Below, piece by piece: positions 17,175-25,519 of a stretch of DNA of 64,000 nt. The position numbers and the translations under genes were made by a program. The DNA is from Catenulispora sp. MAP5-51 (GTDB lineage: Bacteria > Actinomycetota > Actinomycetes > Streptomycetales > Catenulisporaceae), in the NCBI RefSeq assembly GCF_041261205.1, contig NZ_JBGCCH010000009.1, positions 1 through 64,000 on the forward strand. The letters run 5' to 3'. A model generated the notes under the pieces. It searched no databases. It saw nothing but the letters and a program-made list of their open reading frames with translations, and was not told the DNA's origin. Position 1 is the stretch's first letter, and every line of letters starts with the position of its first letter.

Positions 17175-18773
17175 GTGGATCGGGAGACTTTGCAGAGGCG
17201 CCGGTGGGCGATCCTCGGTGTGCTCATCTTCAGCTTGCTCGTCGTCGTGTTGGACAACACGATCCTGAACGTCGCGCTCAAGATCATCTCGCAGCCCAAG
17301 AGCGACCCGCATCAGCCGGGGCTGGGGGCTTCGCAGTCTGATCTGGAGTGGGCGATCAACTCCTACACGCTGGTGTTCGCCGGGCTGCTGTTCACCTTCG
17401 GGATCGTCGGGGACCGGTTCGGGCGCAAGAAGATCCTGATGGCCGGCATGGTCGGGTTCGGGATCGCCTCGGTGCTGTGCGCGTATGCCGGGAGTCCGGG
17501 GGCGCTGATCGCCACGCGGGCGGCCATGGGCTTCTTCGGTGCCGCGATCATGCCGGCCACGCTGGCCATCATCGCCAACGTCTTCGAGCCCAAGGAGCAG
17601 CCCAAGGCGATCGGCATCTGGGCCGGCGGCGTGGGCCTGGGCGTGGCCATCGGGCCGGTGCTGGGCGGTCTGCTGCTGGACCACTTCTGGTGGGGCTCGG
17701 TGTTCCTGATCAACGTGCCGATCATCGTCATCGCGCTGATCGCGATGTCGCTCCTGGTGCCGGACTCCAAGAACCCCAAGCCGGGCAAGCTGGACCCGCT
17801 GGGCGTGATCCTGTCGATGGCCGGGATCGTGGTGTTCGTCTACGGCATCATCCGCGGCGCCGACGTCGGCTGGAGCAACCCGCAGATCATCGGCTCGCTG
17901 GCCGCCGGGGTGCTGCTGTCCGCGGGGTTCGTCTTCTGGGAGCTGCGCACCGACCACCCCGCGCTGGACGTGCGGCTGTTCCGCAGCTCGCGGCCGTTCT
18001 CGGCCTCGGTCATGCTGGTCGGCCTGTCCTTCTTCGCGATGATGGGCGTGCTGTTCTTCCTGTCGTTCTACCTGCAGTCGGTGCTGGACTACAGCCCGCT
18101 GAAGGCCGGTCTGTACCTGACGCCGTTCGCGCTGGCGCAGCTGATCTTCTCGCCGCTGTCGGCGCGCCTGGTGCAGCGCTTCGGGGCCCGCGCGGTGTCC
18201 ACCTTCGGCATGGTGGTCATCGGCGTCACGTTCCTGATGTACCAGTTCGTGAACCAGACCTCGCCGGCCTGGCTGCTGCTGCTGATCTTCTTCCTGCAGG
18301 GCATGGGCATGGCGAACGTGATGCCGCCGGCGACCACGACGATCATGACCTCGCTGCCGCGCGAGAAGGCCGGCGTGGGCTCCTCGGTGAGCAACACCGT
18401 CCGGCAGGTCGGCGGCGCGCTCGGCGTCGCGGTGCTGGGCACGCTGCTCACCACCGCCTACCGCAGCCGGATGGAGGGCCCGCTCAAGACCGCGGTCCCG
18501 CCCTCGGCGCTGCATGACATCGACGGCTCGATCCAGGCCACCAAGGGCGCCGGCGAGCACCTGCCGAAGCTGGCCCAGTTCTACCCGCAGGCCGACGCCG
18601 CGTTCATCCACGCGATGCACGTGACCGTCACGGTCTCGGCGGTCGTGGCCTTCCTGGCCGCGCTGGTCTCGCTGACCTGGCTGCCGCGCAAGGCCTCCGG
18701 TCCGGCCGCCGGCCCGCAGCGCCAGGCCGGCACCGACGCCGCGGCGGCGGCCGAAGCCGCTGGCGTGGCCTAG
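17175..18773 (+). CDS. MFS drug exporter, DHA2 (EmrB/QacA) family, 14 helices
   Basis: This is a proton-driven multidrug exporter of 532 residues with about 14 helices. It has LDNTILNVAL in helix 1 (DHA2 motif D1), GDRFGRKKIL between helices 2 and 3, and the antiporter motif C region GLGVAIGPVLGGLLLDHF. The start is the GTG at 17175 after AGGGGAAGG. Operator-like repeats lie upstream, a terminator hairpin downstream, then a TetR gene, which together suggest substrate-induced expression. The C-terminal tail is Ala-rich. Confidence 0.95.
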   Translation: MDRETLQRRRWAILGVLIFSLLVVVLDNTILNVALKIISQPKSDPHQPGLGASQSDLEWAINSYTLVFAGLLFTFGIVGDRFGRKKILMAGMVGFGIASVLCAYAGSPGALIATRAAMGFFGAAIMPATLAIIANVFEPKEQPKAIGIWAGGVGLGVAIGPVLGGLLLDHFWWGSVFLINVPIIVIALIAMSLLVPDSKNPKPGKLDPLGVILSMAGIVVFVYGIIRGADVGWSNPQIIGSLAAGVLLSAGFVFWELRTDHPALDVRLFRSSRPFSASVMLVGLSFFAMMGVLFFLSFYLQSVLDYSPLKAGLYLTPFALAQLIFSPLSARLVQRFGARAVSTFGMVVIGVTFLMYQFVNQTSPAWLLLLIFFLQGMGMANVMPPATTTIMTSLPREKAGVGSSVSNTVRQVGGALGVAVLGTLLTTAYRSRMEGPLKTAVPPSALHDIDGSIQATKGAGEHLPKLAQFYPQADAAFIHAMHVTVTVSAVVAFLAALVSLTWLPRKASGPAAGPQRQAGTDAAAAAEAAGVA

Positions 18774-18800
18774 GGGACTCCGTCCGAGCAAGGGGGCCGA

Positions 18801-18831
18801 CACGGGGGACCGGTACACGGTTTCCCCCGTG
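18801..18831 (+). terminator. Hairpin after the DHA2 exporter gene
   Basis: CACGGGGGA (18801-18809) pairs with TCCCCCGTG (18823-18831), with additional inner ACC/GGT pairing, 28 bases after the exporter stop and before the TetR gene. Confidence 0.6.
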
Positions 18832-18873
18832 TTGTCCCCCCTCGGCCCGGCTTCGACGAGATGATGGAGCGCT

Positions 18874-19590
18874 ATGACGATGATCCATGACGGCCGCCGC
18901 CCCGACGACCGCCATCCCGGGCACGTGGCCGGCGCCTGCGCCGATGCGGCCTGCGCCGGAGCCGGAGCTGGAGTTGGAGCCGGGGCCGGGGACCGCCGCC
19001 GCAAGCCCGGCCGGCCGCGCAGCGAGGCCGCCGAGCGGGCGATCCTCGACGCGGTGCTGGGCCTGCTCAGCGAGGGCGTGCCCTACGGCTCGCTGTCCAT
19101 GGAACAGGTCGCGACCCGGGCCGGCGTCGGCAAGGCGACCGTCTACCGCCGCTGGCCGAACAAGGAGAGCCTGGTCGTCGACTCGATGGCCACGCTGTGG
19201 CAGGAGTGCCCGCCGCCGGATCTGGACGACGACCGCTCGACCCGCGAACGGATCCTTGAGTATCTCAACACCATGGTCGACCTGATGCACGAGGACACGG
19301 CCGGCCTGGTGTTCGCCTCGGTGATGGCCGCCGCGACGCTGCACCCGGAGCTGGTGCAGCGCTATCAACAGGTGGCGATCGAGCCCCGGCGCGAACAGCT
19401 GCGCATGATCCTGCGGCACGGCATCGCCGCCGGGGAGCTGCGCGCGGACCTGGACGTGGAGCTCGCTGTGCGGCTGTTCGCCGGGCCGATCGTGCACACG
19501 ATGAAGTCCGAGCACCCCGGCAAGGCGGTGAGCCCGGAGTTCGTGGAGGGTGTGGTCGACAACCTGCTGGAAGGTATCGCCGCACGCTGA
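18874..19590 (+). CDS. TetR-family transcriptional regulator
   Basis: The 238-residue regulator has an unusual Ala/Gly-rich N-terminal extension of ~40 residues, then KPGRPRSEAAERAILDAVL and the helix-turn-helix MEQVATRAGVGKATVYRRWPNKESLV (~70-95). The C-terminal ligand domain follows and is unremarkable. It lies 100 bp after the DHA2 exporter on the same strand and probably controls it through the repeats at 17061-17136. A shorter start inside the Ala/Gly extension is possible, but no better ribosome site was seen. Confidence 0.92.
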   Translation: MTMIHDGRRPDDRHPGHVAGACADAACAGAGAGVGAGAGDRRRKPGRPRSEAAERAILDAVLGLLSEGVPYGSLSMEQVATRAGVGKATVYRRWPNKESLVVDSMATLWQECPPPDLDDDRSTRERILEYLNTMVDLMHEDTAGLVFASVMAAATLHPELVQRYQQVAIEPRREQLRMILRHGIAAGELRADLDVELAVRLFAGPIVHTMKSEHPGKAVSPEFVEGVVDNLLEGIAAR

Positions 19591-19660
19591 TCCAGGGGCT
19601 GGTTCCGGGGCTGGTTCCGCGGCTGATCCAGACACTGATCCACGGACCGGCCCGCCCGGA

Positions 19661-20440
19661 TCAGCCCTCGTACTTGGCCGCCAGGTACTCGGCCCACGTG
19701 ATCTTGCCCTGCCGGTTCTCCGGGCAAGTGTGCACCCCGGCCCGGAACGCCCGTCCGGCCTTGCCCGGTACCCGGAACGGCACGATCAGCCGCCGCTTCC
19801 CGGTCGTGCGCAGGTACGTCTTCGCGATCTCCCCGCCGTCCAGCAGCTCCGGCCCGCCCATGTCCTCGGCCCGGCCCAGCGGCTCGCCGAGGGCCAGGTC
19901 CGCCAGGCGGCCGGCGGTCTCGTGGGCGTCCAGGGGCTGGAACGGCACCGAGGGCACCGGCACCACCGGCGACTTGGTCGCCAGCGTCAAGAAGGTGTCG
20001 AGCAGCTGGAACCACTGCGTGGTCCGCTGGATCGTGTGCGGCAGCCCGCCGGCCTCGATGGTCTGCTCGGCCTGGTACTTGGCCTGGTAGTAGCCGAAGG
20101 GATGCCGGTCCACGCCGACGATCGAGATGTAGACCAGGTGCGGCCTGCGCCCGCCGCGCTTGGCGGCCTCGACCAGGTGCCACGCGGCGTCGGCGTCGCC
20201 CCGGCCCTGCCCGCGGGTGTTGGAGGCGGCGTGGACGATCACGTCGATCCCGTCCACGGCCTCGTCCAGCCCGGCGCCGCTGCCCAGGTCGCCGACGACC
20301 CACTCGAACGAGCCGGTACCGCCGGGGCCCCTGCCGCCGCGCTCGCGCCGGCTCAGCGCCCGAACGTCGGACCCGCGCCGGGTCAGCGTCGGGACGAGCA
20401 GACGGCCCAGTGTGCCGCCGGCTCCGGTCACCAGGATCAT
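19661..20440 (-). CDS. NAD(P)-binding oxidoreductase (NmrA/atypical SDR-like)
   Basis: The 259-residue protein starts MILVTGAGGTLGRLLVPTL, an extended Rossmann motif. WVVGDLGSGAGLDEAVDGIDVIVHAAS follows, and then YYQAKYQAEQTIEAGGLPHTIQR, typical of NmrA/YbjT-type proteins. The active-site pattern YxxxK reads YYQAK. GGAGG precedes the ATG at 20440. Its gene is divergent from the monooxygenase gene across a 377-bp region with structured repeats. Substrate unknown. Confidence 0.9.
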   Translation of the reverse strand: MILVTGAGGTLGRLLVPTLTRRGSDVRALSRRERGGRGPGGTGSFEWVVGDLGSGAGLDEAVDGIDVIVHAASNTRGQGRGDADAAWHLVEAAKRGGRRPHLVYISIVGVDRHPFGYYQAKYQAEQTIEAGGLPHTIQRTTQWFQLLDTFLTLATKSPVVPVPSVPFQPLDAHETAGRLADLALGEPLGRAEDMGGPELLDGGEIAKTYLRTTGKRRLIVPFRVPGKAGRAFRAGVHTCPENRQGKITWAEYLAAKYEG

Positions 20441-20817
20441 GATCGCACCTCCCCGGTGTCCCCTACCCAGGAACAGCCCGGCAAAGCCCAGTGGGAGCTC
20501 AGCAAGAGCCCAACAAGAGCCCAGCAAAAGTCCGAGGCCTCACCGCACGGGGGGACGGTGAGGCCTCGGGATGGGAGACCCCATCGCACGGGGGGACGAT
20601 GAGGTCTCGTTGCAGGATTATTCTCCGTTCAACAACGCTTGGCGAGGGGTTCCGGAGAGATTTTCGGCAAAGATCTTCAGAGTTTCCTCGCGAATACCCG
20701 GTGTGACCGATTCCCGTCCGCTTCTGTTCGGATATGGGTCGTTTTGCTCCCGAAGTGCCGGAGTACGGCACCGGCCGCCATGTCGACGCGGCGTCGGTAT
20801 GGCGGTCTACTCAGTAC
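20441..20817. other. Divergent intergenic region with repeats and hairpins
   Basis: No gene is convincing here. Near 20495-20530 there are short direct repeats of AGCCCAxCAA type. Two tandem hairpins fill 20532-20608. The rest is ordinary sequence, lower in GC than its neighbours around 20620-20720, and probably carries the promoters of the two flanking genes. Confidence 0.6.
20532..20608. repeat. Two tandem hairpins with an identical 10-nt loop
   Basis: Hairpin 1 has a perfect 14-bp stem (20532-20545 with 20556-20569). Hairpin 2 has a 12-bp stem with one mismatch (20575-20586 with 20597-20608). Both loops read CACGGGGGGA. The stem sequences differ between the two (GAGGCCTCACCG against GAGACCCCATCG), yet pairing is kept by matching changes on the other arm. 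They lie between divergent genes, so a simple terminator role does not fit well. Confidence 0.8.
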
Positions 20818-22296
20818 ATGACGACCGTGCCCGGGCATCAGGTTGCATGCCGAGTCGCAATCGTCGGCGCCGGGTTTTCCGGCCTGTGTATGGCGATCCA
20901 GCTGAAGCGCGACGGAGTCCGGGATTTCGTCGTGTTCGACAAGGGCACGGACGTAGGCGGGGTCTGGCGCGACAACGTGTACCCCGGATGCGGGTGCGAT
21001 GTGCCCTCGCATCTCTACTCGTACTCGTTCGCGCGCTATTCGGGGTGGTCGCGCGCCTACCCCAAGCAGCGGGAGATCCTGGACTACCTGCACCGCTGTG
21101 TGCGGCGTTGGAAACTCGCACCACATCTGCGGCTCGGCACCGAGATCGTGGCCGCGCACTGGGAGCCGCAGGAGCGCCTGTGGCGGCTCCGGGACGCCTC
21201 GGGGTCCGAGTACACCGCTCAGGTACTCGTGTGCGGCGTGGGACAGCTCAACAGGCCGCGGTACCCCTCTGTGGCGGGGCGCGAGACGTTCGCCGGGGCG
21301 GCGTTCCACTCGGCGCGGTGGGACGCCGCGTGGCCGCCGGAGGCGTTCGCCGGCAAGGACGTCGCCGTCATCGGGACGGGACCGTCGGCCGTGCAGTTCG
21401 TCCCAGAGATCGCCCGCCATGCGCGCAAGCTCTATGTGTTCCAACGCTCCGCGAACTGGGTGATCCCCAAGTACGACTACGCCTTCAGCCCGCTGGCCCG
21501 CCGCGCCTTCCGCACCGTCCCGGGCTTGCGCCTGGCGTTGCGCGGGTTCATGTACGCCGTGGTCGGGGAGACGCTGCTGTACTCCGCTATAGCGGGAAGC
21601 CCACTGGGACGCGTTGTGCAGAAGTTCTCCAGGCGTCACCTGAACAGGCAGATCCCCGGCGACGCCGACCTGCGGGCCAAACTCACGCCGGACTTCCCGA
21701 TCGGCTGCAAACGCATCCTGATCTCGGACGACTGGTACCCGGCGCTCGCGCGGGACAACGTGGAGGTGGTCACCGAACCGGTCACGGCGGTGACCACAAG
21801 CGGGGTGCGCACAGCGGACGGCCGCGAACGCGACGTCTCGGTGCTCATCTACGGGACCGGGTTCCGGGCCACGGAGTTCCTGGCGCCGATCGACATCGTT
21901 GGTCGGGACGGGGTACGGCTGCACGACCGGTGGCGGGAAGGCGCCACCGCGTACCTCGGCATGGCCGTCCCCGACTTCCCGAACATGTTCCTGCTCTACG
22001 GGCCGAGTACGAACCTCGGCCACAACTCGGTGGTCTACATGATCGAGTCGCAGGTCCGGTACATCATGCGCTGGCTCCGGGCGGCCCGGAACGGCCAGGT
22101 CGAGGTGGCCGAGGAGGCGCTGGCCCGGTACGAGGCGACCATACGGCGGCTGCTGGGGCGGACCGCCTGGGAGGGCGGCTGCACGTCCTGGTACATGACC
22201 CCCGACGGCCGCGTCGTCAACAACTGGCCACTGCGCTCCTACCGTTACCGCATGGCCACGAGCCGTCCTCGCGCACGCGACTTCTTAGCGCCGTAA
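20818..22296 (+). CDS. Flavin-containing monooxygenase, Baeyer-Villiger type
   Basis: This FAD/NADPH-dependent enzyme inserts oxygen into ketones or related substrates. The 492-residue protein has the FAD motif VGAGFSG (~16-22), the BVMO fingerprint FAGAAFHSARWD (158-169, FxGxxxHxxxWD) and a second nucleotide motif IGTGPSA (185-191). ATG 20818 places the Rossmann motif at the usual distance from the N-terminus; an upstream in-frame ATG at 20734 would add 28 unconserved residues. The ribosome site is weak. glnA2 follows after 34 bp on the same strand. Physiological substrate unknown. Confidence 0.92.
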   Translation: MTTVPGHQVACRVAIVGAGFSGLCMAIQLKRDGVRDFVVFDKGTDVGGVWRDNVYPGCGCDVPSHLYSYSFARYSGWSRAYPKQREILDYLHRCVRRWKLAPHLRLGTEIVAAHWEPQERLWRLRDASGSEYTAQVLVCGVGQLNRPRYPSVAGRETFAGAAFHSARWDAAWPPEAFAGKDVAVIGTGPSAVQFVPEIARHARKLYVFQRSANWVIPKYDYAFSPLARRAFRTVPGLRLALRGFMYAVVGETLLYSAIAGSPLGRVVQKFSRRHLNRQIPGDADLRAKLTPDFPIGCKRILISDDWYPALARDNVEVVTEPVTAVTTSGVRTADGRERDVSVLIYGTGFRATEFLAPIDIVGRDGVRLHDRWREGATAYLGMAVPDFPNMFLLYGPSTNLGHNSVVYMIESQVRYIMRWLRAARNGQVEVAEEALARYEATIRRLLGRTAWEGGCTSWYMTPDGRVVNNWPLRSYRYRMATSRPRARDFLAP

Positions 22297-22330
22297 TCAC
22301 ACGGAAACGCACCTCGTTCATACTGTGCTC

Positions 22331-23668
22331 ATGGAACGTCAGCAGGAGTTCGTACTCCGCACTCTCGAAGAGCGGGACATCCGCTTCGTGCGTCTGTGGT
22401 TCACCGACGTCCTGGGCTTCCTGAAATCGGTGGCGATCGCCCCGGCGGAGCTTGAACAGGCGTTCAGTGAGGGCATCGGCTTCGACGGCTCGTCGATCGA
22501 GGGCTTCGCCCGGGTGGCCGAGTCCGACATGCTGGCCAAACCCGACCCGGCGACGTTCCAGATCCTGCCCTGGCGCGCGGAGTCCCCCGGCACGGCGCGC
22601 ATGTTCTGCGACATCCTCATGCCGGACGGCGCCCCCAGCTACGCCGACCCCCGCTGGGTCCTCAAGCGCACGCTGGCCAAGGCCGCCGAGCGCGGGTTCA
22701 CCTTCTACACCCACCCCGAGATCGAGTTCTACCTGTTCGAGGGCCAGCCCAAGCCGGGCAAGGCCCCCGAGCCCGTTGACCACTCCGGCTACTTCGACCT
22801 CACCCCGCACGGCATCGGCCACGACTTCCGCCGCCAGGCCATCACCCACCTGGAGTCGATGGGCATCTCGGTGGAGTTCAGCCACCACGAGGGCGGCCCG
22901 GGCCAGCAGGAGATCGACCTGCGCTACGCCGACGCGCTGTCCACCGCGGACAACATCATGACGTTCCGCCACGTCATGAAGGAGGTGGCGCTGGAGCAGG
23001 ACGTCTACGCCTCGTTCATGCCCAAGCCCCTGGCCGAGCACCCCGGCAGCGGCATGCACACCCACCTGTCGCTGTTCGAGGGCGACCGCAACGCCTTCCA
23101 CGAGCCCGGCGCGGAGTACAGCCTGTCCAAGACCGGCCGCAGCTTCATCGCCGGCCTGCTGCACCACGCCAGCGAGTTCACCGCCGTCACCAACCAGTTC
23201 GTGAACAGCTACAAGCGCCTGTTCAGCGGCGGCGAGGCCCCCAGCTACATCAGCTGGGGCCACAACAACCGCTCGGCACTGGTCCGGGTGCCGATGTACA
23301 AGCCCTCCAAGTCCCAGTCCAGCCGCGTCGAGGTGCGCTCCCTGGACTCGGCGTGCAACCCCTACCTGGCCTTCGCCGTGATGCTGGCGGCCGGCCTGAA
23401 GGGCGTCGAGGAGGGCTACGAGCTGCCCGCCGGCGCCGAGGACAACATCTGGACCCTCACCGACGGCGAGCGGCGCGCCCTGGGCATCGAGACGCTGCCC
23501 TCGTCGCTGTCCGAGGCCATCTCGCGCATGGAGGAGAGCGAACTGGTCGCCGAGACGCTCGGCGAGCACGTCTTCGACTTCTTCCTGCGGAACAAGCGCG
23601 CCGAGTGGCTGGACTACCGGCACCAGGTGACGCCGTTCGAGCTGAACCGGTACCTGCCGGTGCTGTAG
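22331..23668 (+). CDS. glnA2: Glutamine synthetase-like enzyme, GlnA2 type
   Basis: The 445-residue protein matches the actinobacterial GlnA2 group, described as gamma-glutamylpolyamine synthetase in Streptomyces, more closely than the main GlnA. Motifs include FTDVLGFLKSVAI, GFDGSSIEGFARV, THPEIEFYLF, SGMHTHLSLF and RSALVRVPMYK. The region that carries the adenylylated Tyr (NLYDLP) in GlnA reads IETLPSSL here, so GlnE control is unlikely. ATG 22331 was chosen over GTG 22325. The exact substrate is inferred from family membership. Confidence 0.93.
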   Translation: MERQQEFVLRTLEERDIRFVRLWFTDVLGFLKSVAIAPAELEQAFSEGIGFDGSSIEGFARVAESDMLAKPDPATFQILPWRAESPGTARMFCDILMPDGAPSYADPRWVLKRTLAKAAERGFTFYTHPEIEFYLFEGQPKPGKAPEPVDHSGYFDLTPHGIGHDFRRQAITHLESMGISVEFSHHEGGPGQQEIDLRYADALSTADNIMTFRHVMKEVALEQDVYASFMPKPLAEHPGSGMHTHLSLFEGDRNAFHEPGAEYSLSKTGRSFIAGLLHHASEFTAVTNQFVNSYKRLFSGGEAPSYISWGHNNRSALVRVPMYKPSKSQSSRVEVRSLDSACNPYLAFAVMLAAGLKGVEEGYELPAGAEDNIWTLTDGERRALGIETLPSSLSEAISRMEESELVAETLGEHVFDFFLRNKRAEWLDYRHQVTPFELNRYLPVL

Positions 23669-23684
23669 CGGCGCCCCTCCGGCG

Positions 23685-24077
23685 CTACGCCGCCCTGGTC
23701 CAGTTCCGCAGGACCCAGGAGATGGCGCGCACGTCGACCTTCCCCTCAGCCGCGTCGCCCGCGAGTTGGGCCGCCTCGCGCAGGTCCGGCAGCACGCGCA
23801 GCCCGCAGGCGGACAGGTACGCCACCGCGGTCGCCGCGGCGAACAGCCGGTTGGCGTTCTCCAGTGCGGGGACGCGGGCCAGCTGGTGCAGCAGCGCGGC
23901 GGCCCGGTGGTGCGGCTGTTCGTAGACCCGCCGGCCGAGCACCACGGCCTCGGTGCGGGCCAGGGCGGCGAACAGCGCGCCGTAGTCCAGGACGGCGGGG
24001 TCCCCCGGGAGTCGTTGCGCGGCGTCGAGCAGCCAGGCGATGTCGATCGGATGACCGGGTGTGTCCTCAGAGCTCAC
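23685..24077 (-). CDS. Doc/Fic-like toxin homologue with eroded active site
   Basis: The 130-residue protein has the size and pattern of Doc-family toxins (IAWLLDAAQRL, DYGALFAALAR, HRAAALLHQLARVPALENANRLFAAA, YLSACG). The Doc motif HxFxDGNKR is replaced by VPALENANR (~69-77): the catalytic His is gone and the Lys/Arg positions are altered. It starts at GTG 24077, 10 bp after a small antitoxin-like gene. It is probably an inactive or repurposed member. Convergent with glnA2. Confidence 0.7.
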   Translation of the reverse strand: MSSEDTPGHPIDIAWLLDAAQRLPGDPAVLDYGALFAALARTEAVVLGRRVYEQPHHRAAALLHQLARVPALENANRLFAAATAVAYLSACGLRVLPDLREAAQLAGDAAEGKVDVRAISWVLRNWTRAA

Positions 24078-24087
24078 GCGTCAGGGC

Positions 24088-24309
24088 TCACGCGGCCGGC
24101 TGCAGGTCGTCGTCGAACGCGCCGGAGGTCTTGGCGTCCTGGACGAACTGGTCGAAGACCGAGTCGAAGACCGCCCGGCGGCCCCGGGTATCGGCGTCGA
24201 TCAGCCGGGTCAGGTACTCGCCGAGGTTCACTCCCGCGTCGGCCGCGGCGGCGCGGGCCGCTTCGGCGATCGCGTCGGGGACGCGCGCGTTCAACTGCTG
24301 ATTGCCCAT
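24088..24309 (-). CDS. Antitoxin-like small protein
   Basis: The 73-residue protein starts MGNQQLNARVPDAIAEAARAAAADAG, then VNLGEYLTRLIDAD, a ribbon-helix-helix-like pattern. The C-terminus is acidic and could wrap the partner (FDSVFDQFVQDAKTSGAFDDD). It lies directly upstream of the Doc-like gene, in the standard antitoxin-first order. Confidence 0.72.
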   Translation of the reverse strand: MGNQQLNARVPDAIAEAARAAAADAGVNLGEYLTRLIDADTRGRRAVFDSVFDQFVQDAKTSGAFDDDLQPAA

Positions 24310-24471
24310 GACCTCATGCTAGCGCTGCTATCAGGCGCTGTCACCGGGGCTTAGGACAAAAGTCTCAGTCGAGTGCGGGCCGCGGCCCGAGGCGTCCGGC
24401 GCGGGTTCCCGGCGAGGATCGGGAGCACCCAGTCCCCGGTGTTGACGGTGATACAGAGCAGGAGGAACGGC

Positions 24472-25446
24472 ATGCGCGCGGTATGGCTGCGAGAGTTCGG
24501 TGCCCCTACGGAGCTGCACGCGGAGGAGACCCCGGAGCCTTCGCTCGCGCCCGGCACGGCCTTGGTCGACGTCGCGTACGCCAACATCACCTTTGTTGAG
24601 ACCCAGGCCCGCGCGGGCGGCGGCCCGTTCCATCCGGAGTTGCCGACTGTCCCGGGCAACGGGGTCGGGGGCGTGGTGCGCGCGGTCGGCGACGGCGTGG
24701 ACCCGGCGCTGGTCGGCACGCGCGTGGTCGGGTCGACCGGCGGCTCCGGCGGCTACGCCGAGGTGGCGCTGGTGCCCGAGGCGGTGCTGTATCCGGTGCC
24801 CGACGGCCTCGCCCTCGACGCGGCGGTCGCGGTCCTGGCCGACGGCCGCACCGCCTCGCTGCTCGTCGAAGCGGCGGCGATCCGGCCCGGGGAGCGGGTG
24901 CTGATCGAGGCGGCGGCCGGCGGCGTCGGCACGCTGCTGATCCAGCTCGCGAAGGCCGCGGGCGCCGTGGTGGTCGCCCTGGCCGGCGGCCCGCGCAAGA
25001 CCGGCCTGGCCGCCGATCTGGGCGCCGACCAGGCGATCGACTACCGCGACCCGGCCTGGCCCGGGCGTTTGGGGGAGCCGGTGGACGTGGTCTTCGACGG
25101 GGTCGGCGGCGCCATCGGCCGTACCGCCTTCGAGCAGCTGCGGCGCGGCGGCCGCATCCTCACCTACGGGCTGGCCGGCGGACAGTGGACTGAGATCCCC
25201 GAGGAGGAGGCGGAGCGGCGCGGGGCCCGGGTCGTCCGGCCCACCGCGGGGCCCGAGGACATGCGGCGGCTGACGGAGTCGGCGCTGCGTGCCGCCGCCG
25301 AGGGGAGGCTGCGTCCGGTGATCGGACAGCGGTTCCCGTTGGAGCGTGCCGACGAGGCGCACGCCGCGATCCAGGAACGGCGGACGGTGGGGAAAACCCT
25401 GCTTGTCGCCGGTGGGGCCCACCAAGCGGGGCTTTCCACCCCTTGA
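24472..25446 (+). CDS. Quinone oxidoreductase-like, zinc-independent MDR dehydrogenase
   Basis: The 324-residue NADPH-dependent medium-chain reductase has MRAVWLREFGAPTELHAEETPEP at the start. The GroES-like domain follows (VPGNGVGGVVRAVGDGVDP). The nucleotide fold shows AAAGGVGTLLIQLAKAAGA, and IDYRDPAWP and VFDGVGGAIGRTAFEQLRRGGRI come later. Structural zinc cysteines are absent, as in QOR types. AGGAGG sits 8-13 nt before the ATG. Two genes downstream on the same strand may be co-transcribed. Substrate unknown. Confidence 0.93.
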   Translation: MRAVWLREFGAPTELHAEETPEPSLAPGTALVDVAYANITFVETQARAGGGPFHPELPTVPGNGVGGVVRAVGDGVDPALVGTRVVGSTGGSGGYAEVALVPEAVLYPVPDGLALDAAVAVLADGRTASLLVEAAAIRPGERVLIEAAAGGVGTLLIQLAKAAGAVVVALAGGPRKTGLAADLGADQAIDYRDPAWPGRLGEPVDVVFDGVGGAIGRTAFEQLRRGGRILTYGLAGGQWTEIPEEEAERRGARVVRPTAGPEDMRRLTESALRAAAEGRLRPVIGQRFPLERADEAHAAIQERRTVGKTLLVAGGAHQAGLSTP

Positions 25447-25519
25447 CCAGGCCGCTTCCGGCTGCTGTCCTGTCAGACGCCCTGTCCAACGCGTTCTGAT
25501 ACGCCGCCGGGAGCAGCCG

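Noticed and set aside
17058-19004. 648-codon open frame opposite the DHA2 exporter and TetR genes
   Set aside because: It is a high-GC shadow frame full of Arg/His/Gln with no family motif, while the opposite strand encodes clear proteins.
19597-19645. Short direct repeats of GGCTGGTTCC type after the TetR gene
   Set aside because: Too short and imperfect to call a defined element.
22217-23623. 468-codon open frame opposite glnA2
   Set aside because: Antisense shadow of a well-matched glutamine synthetase gene.
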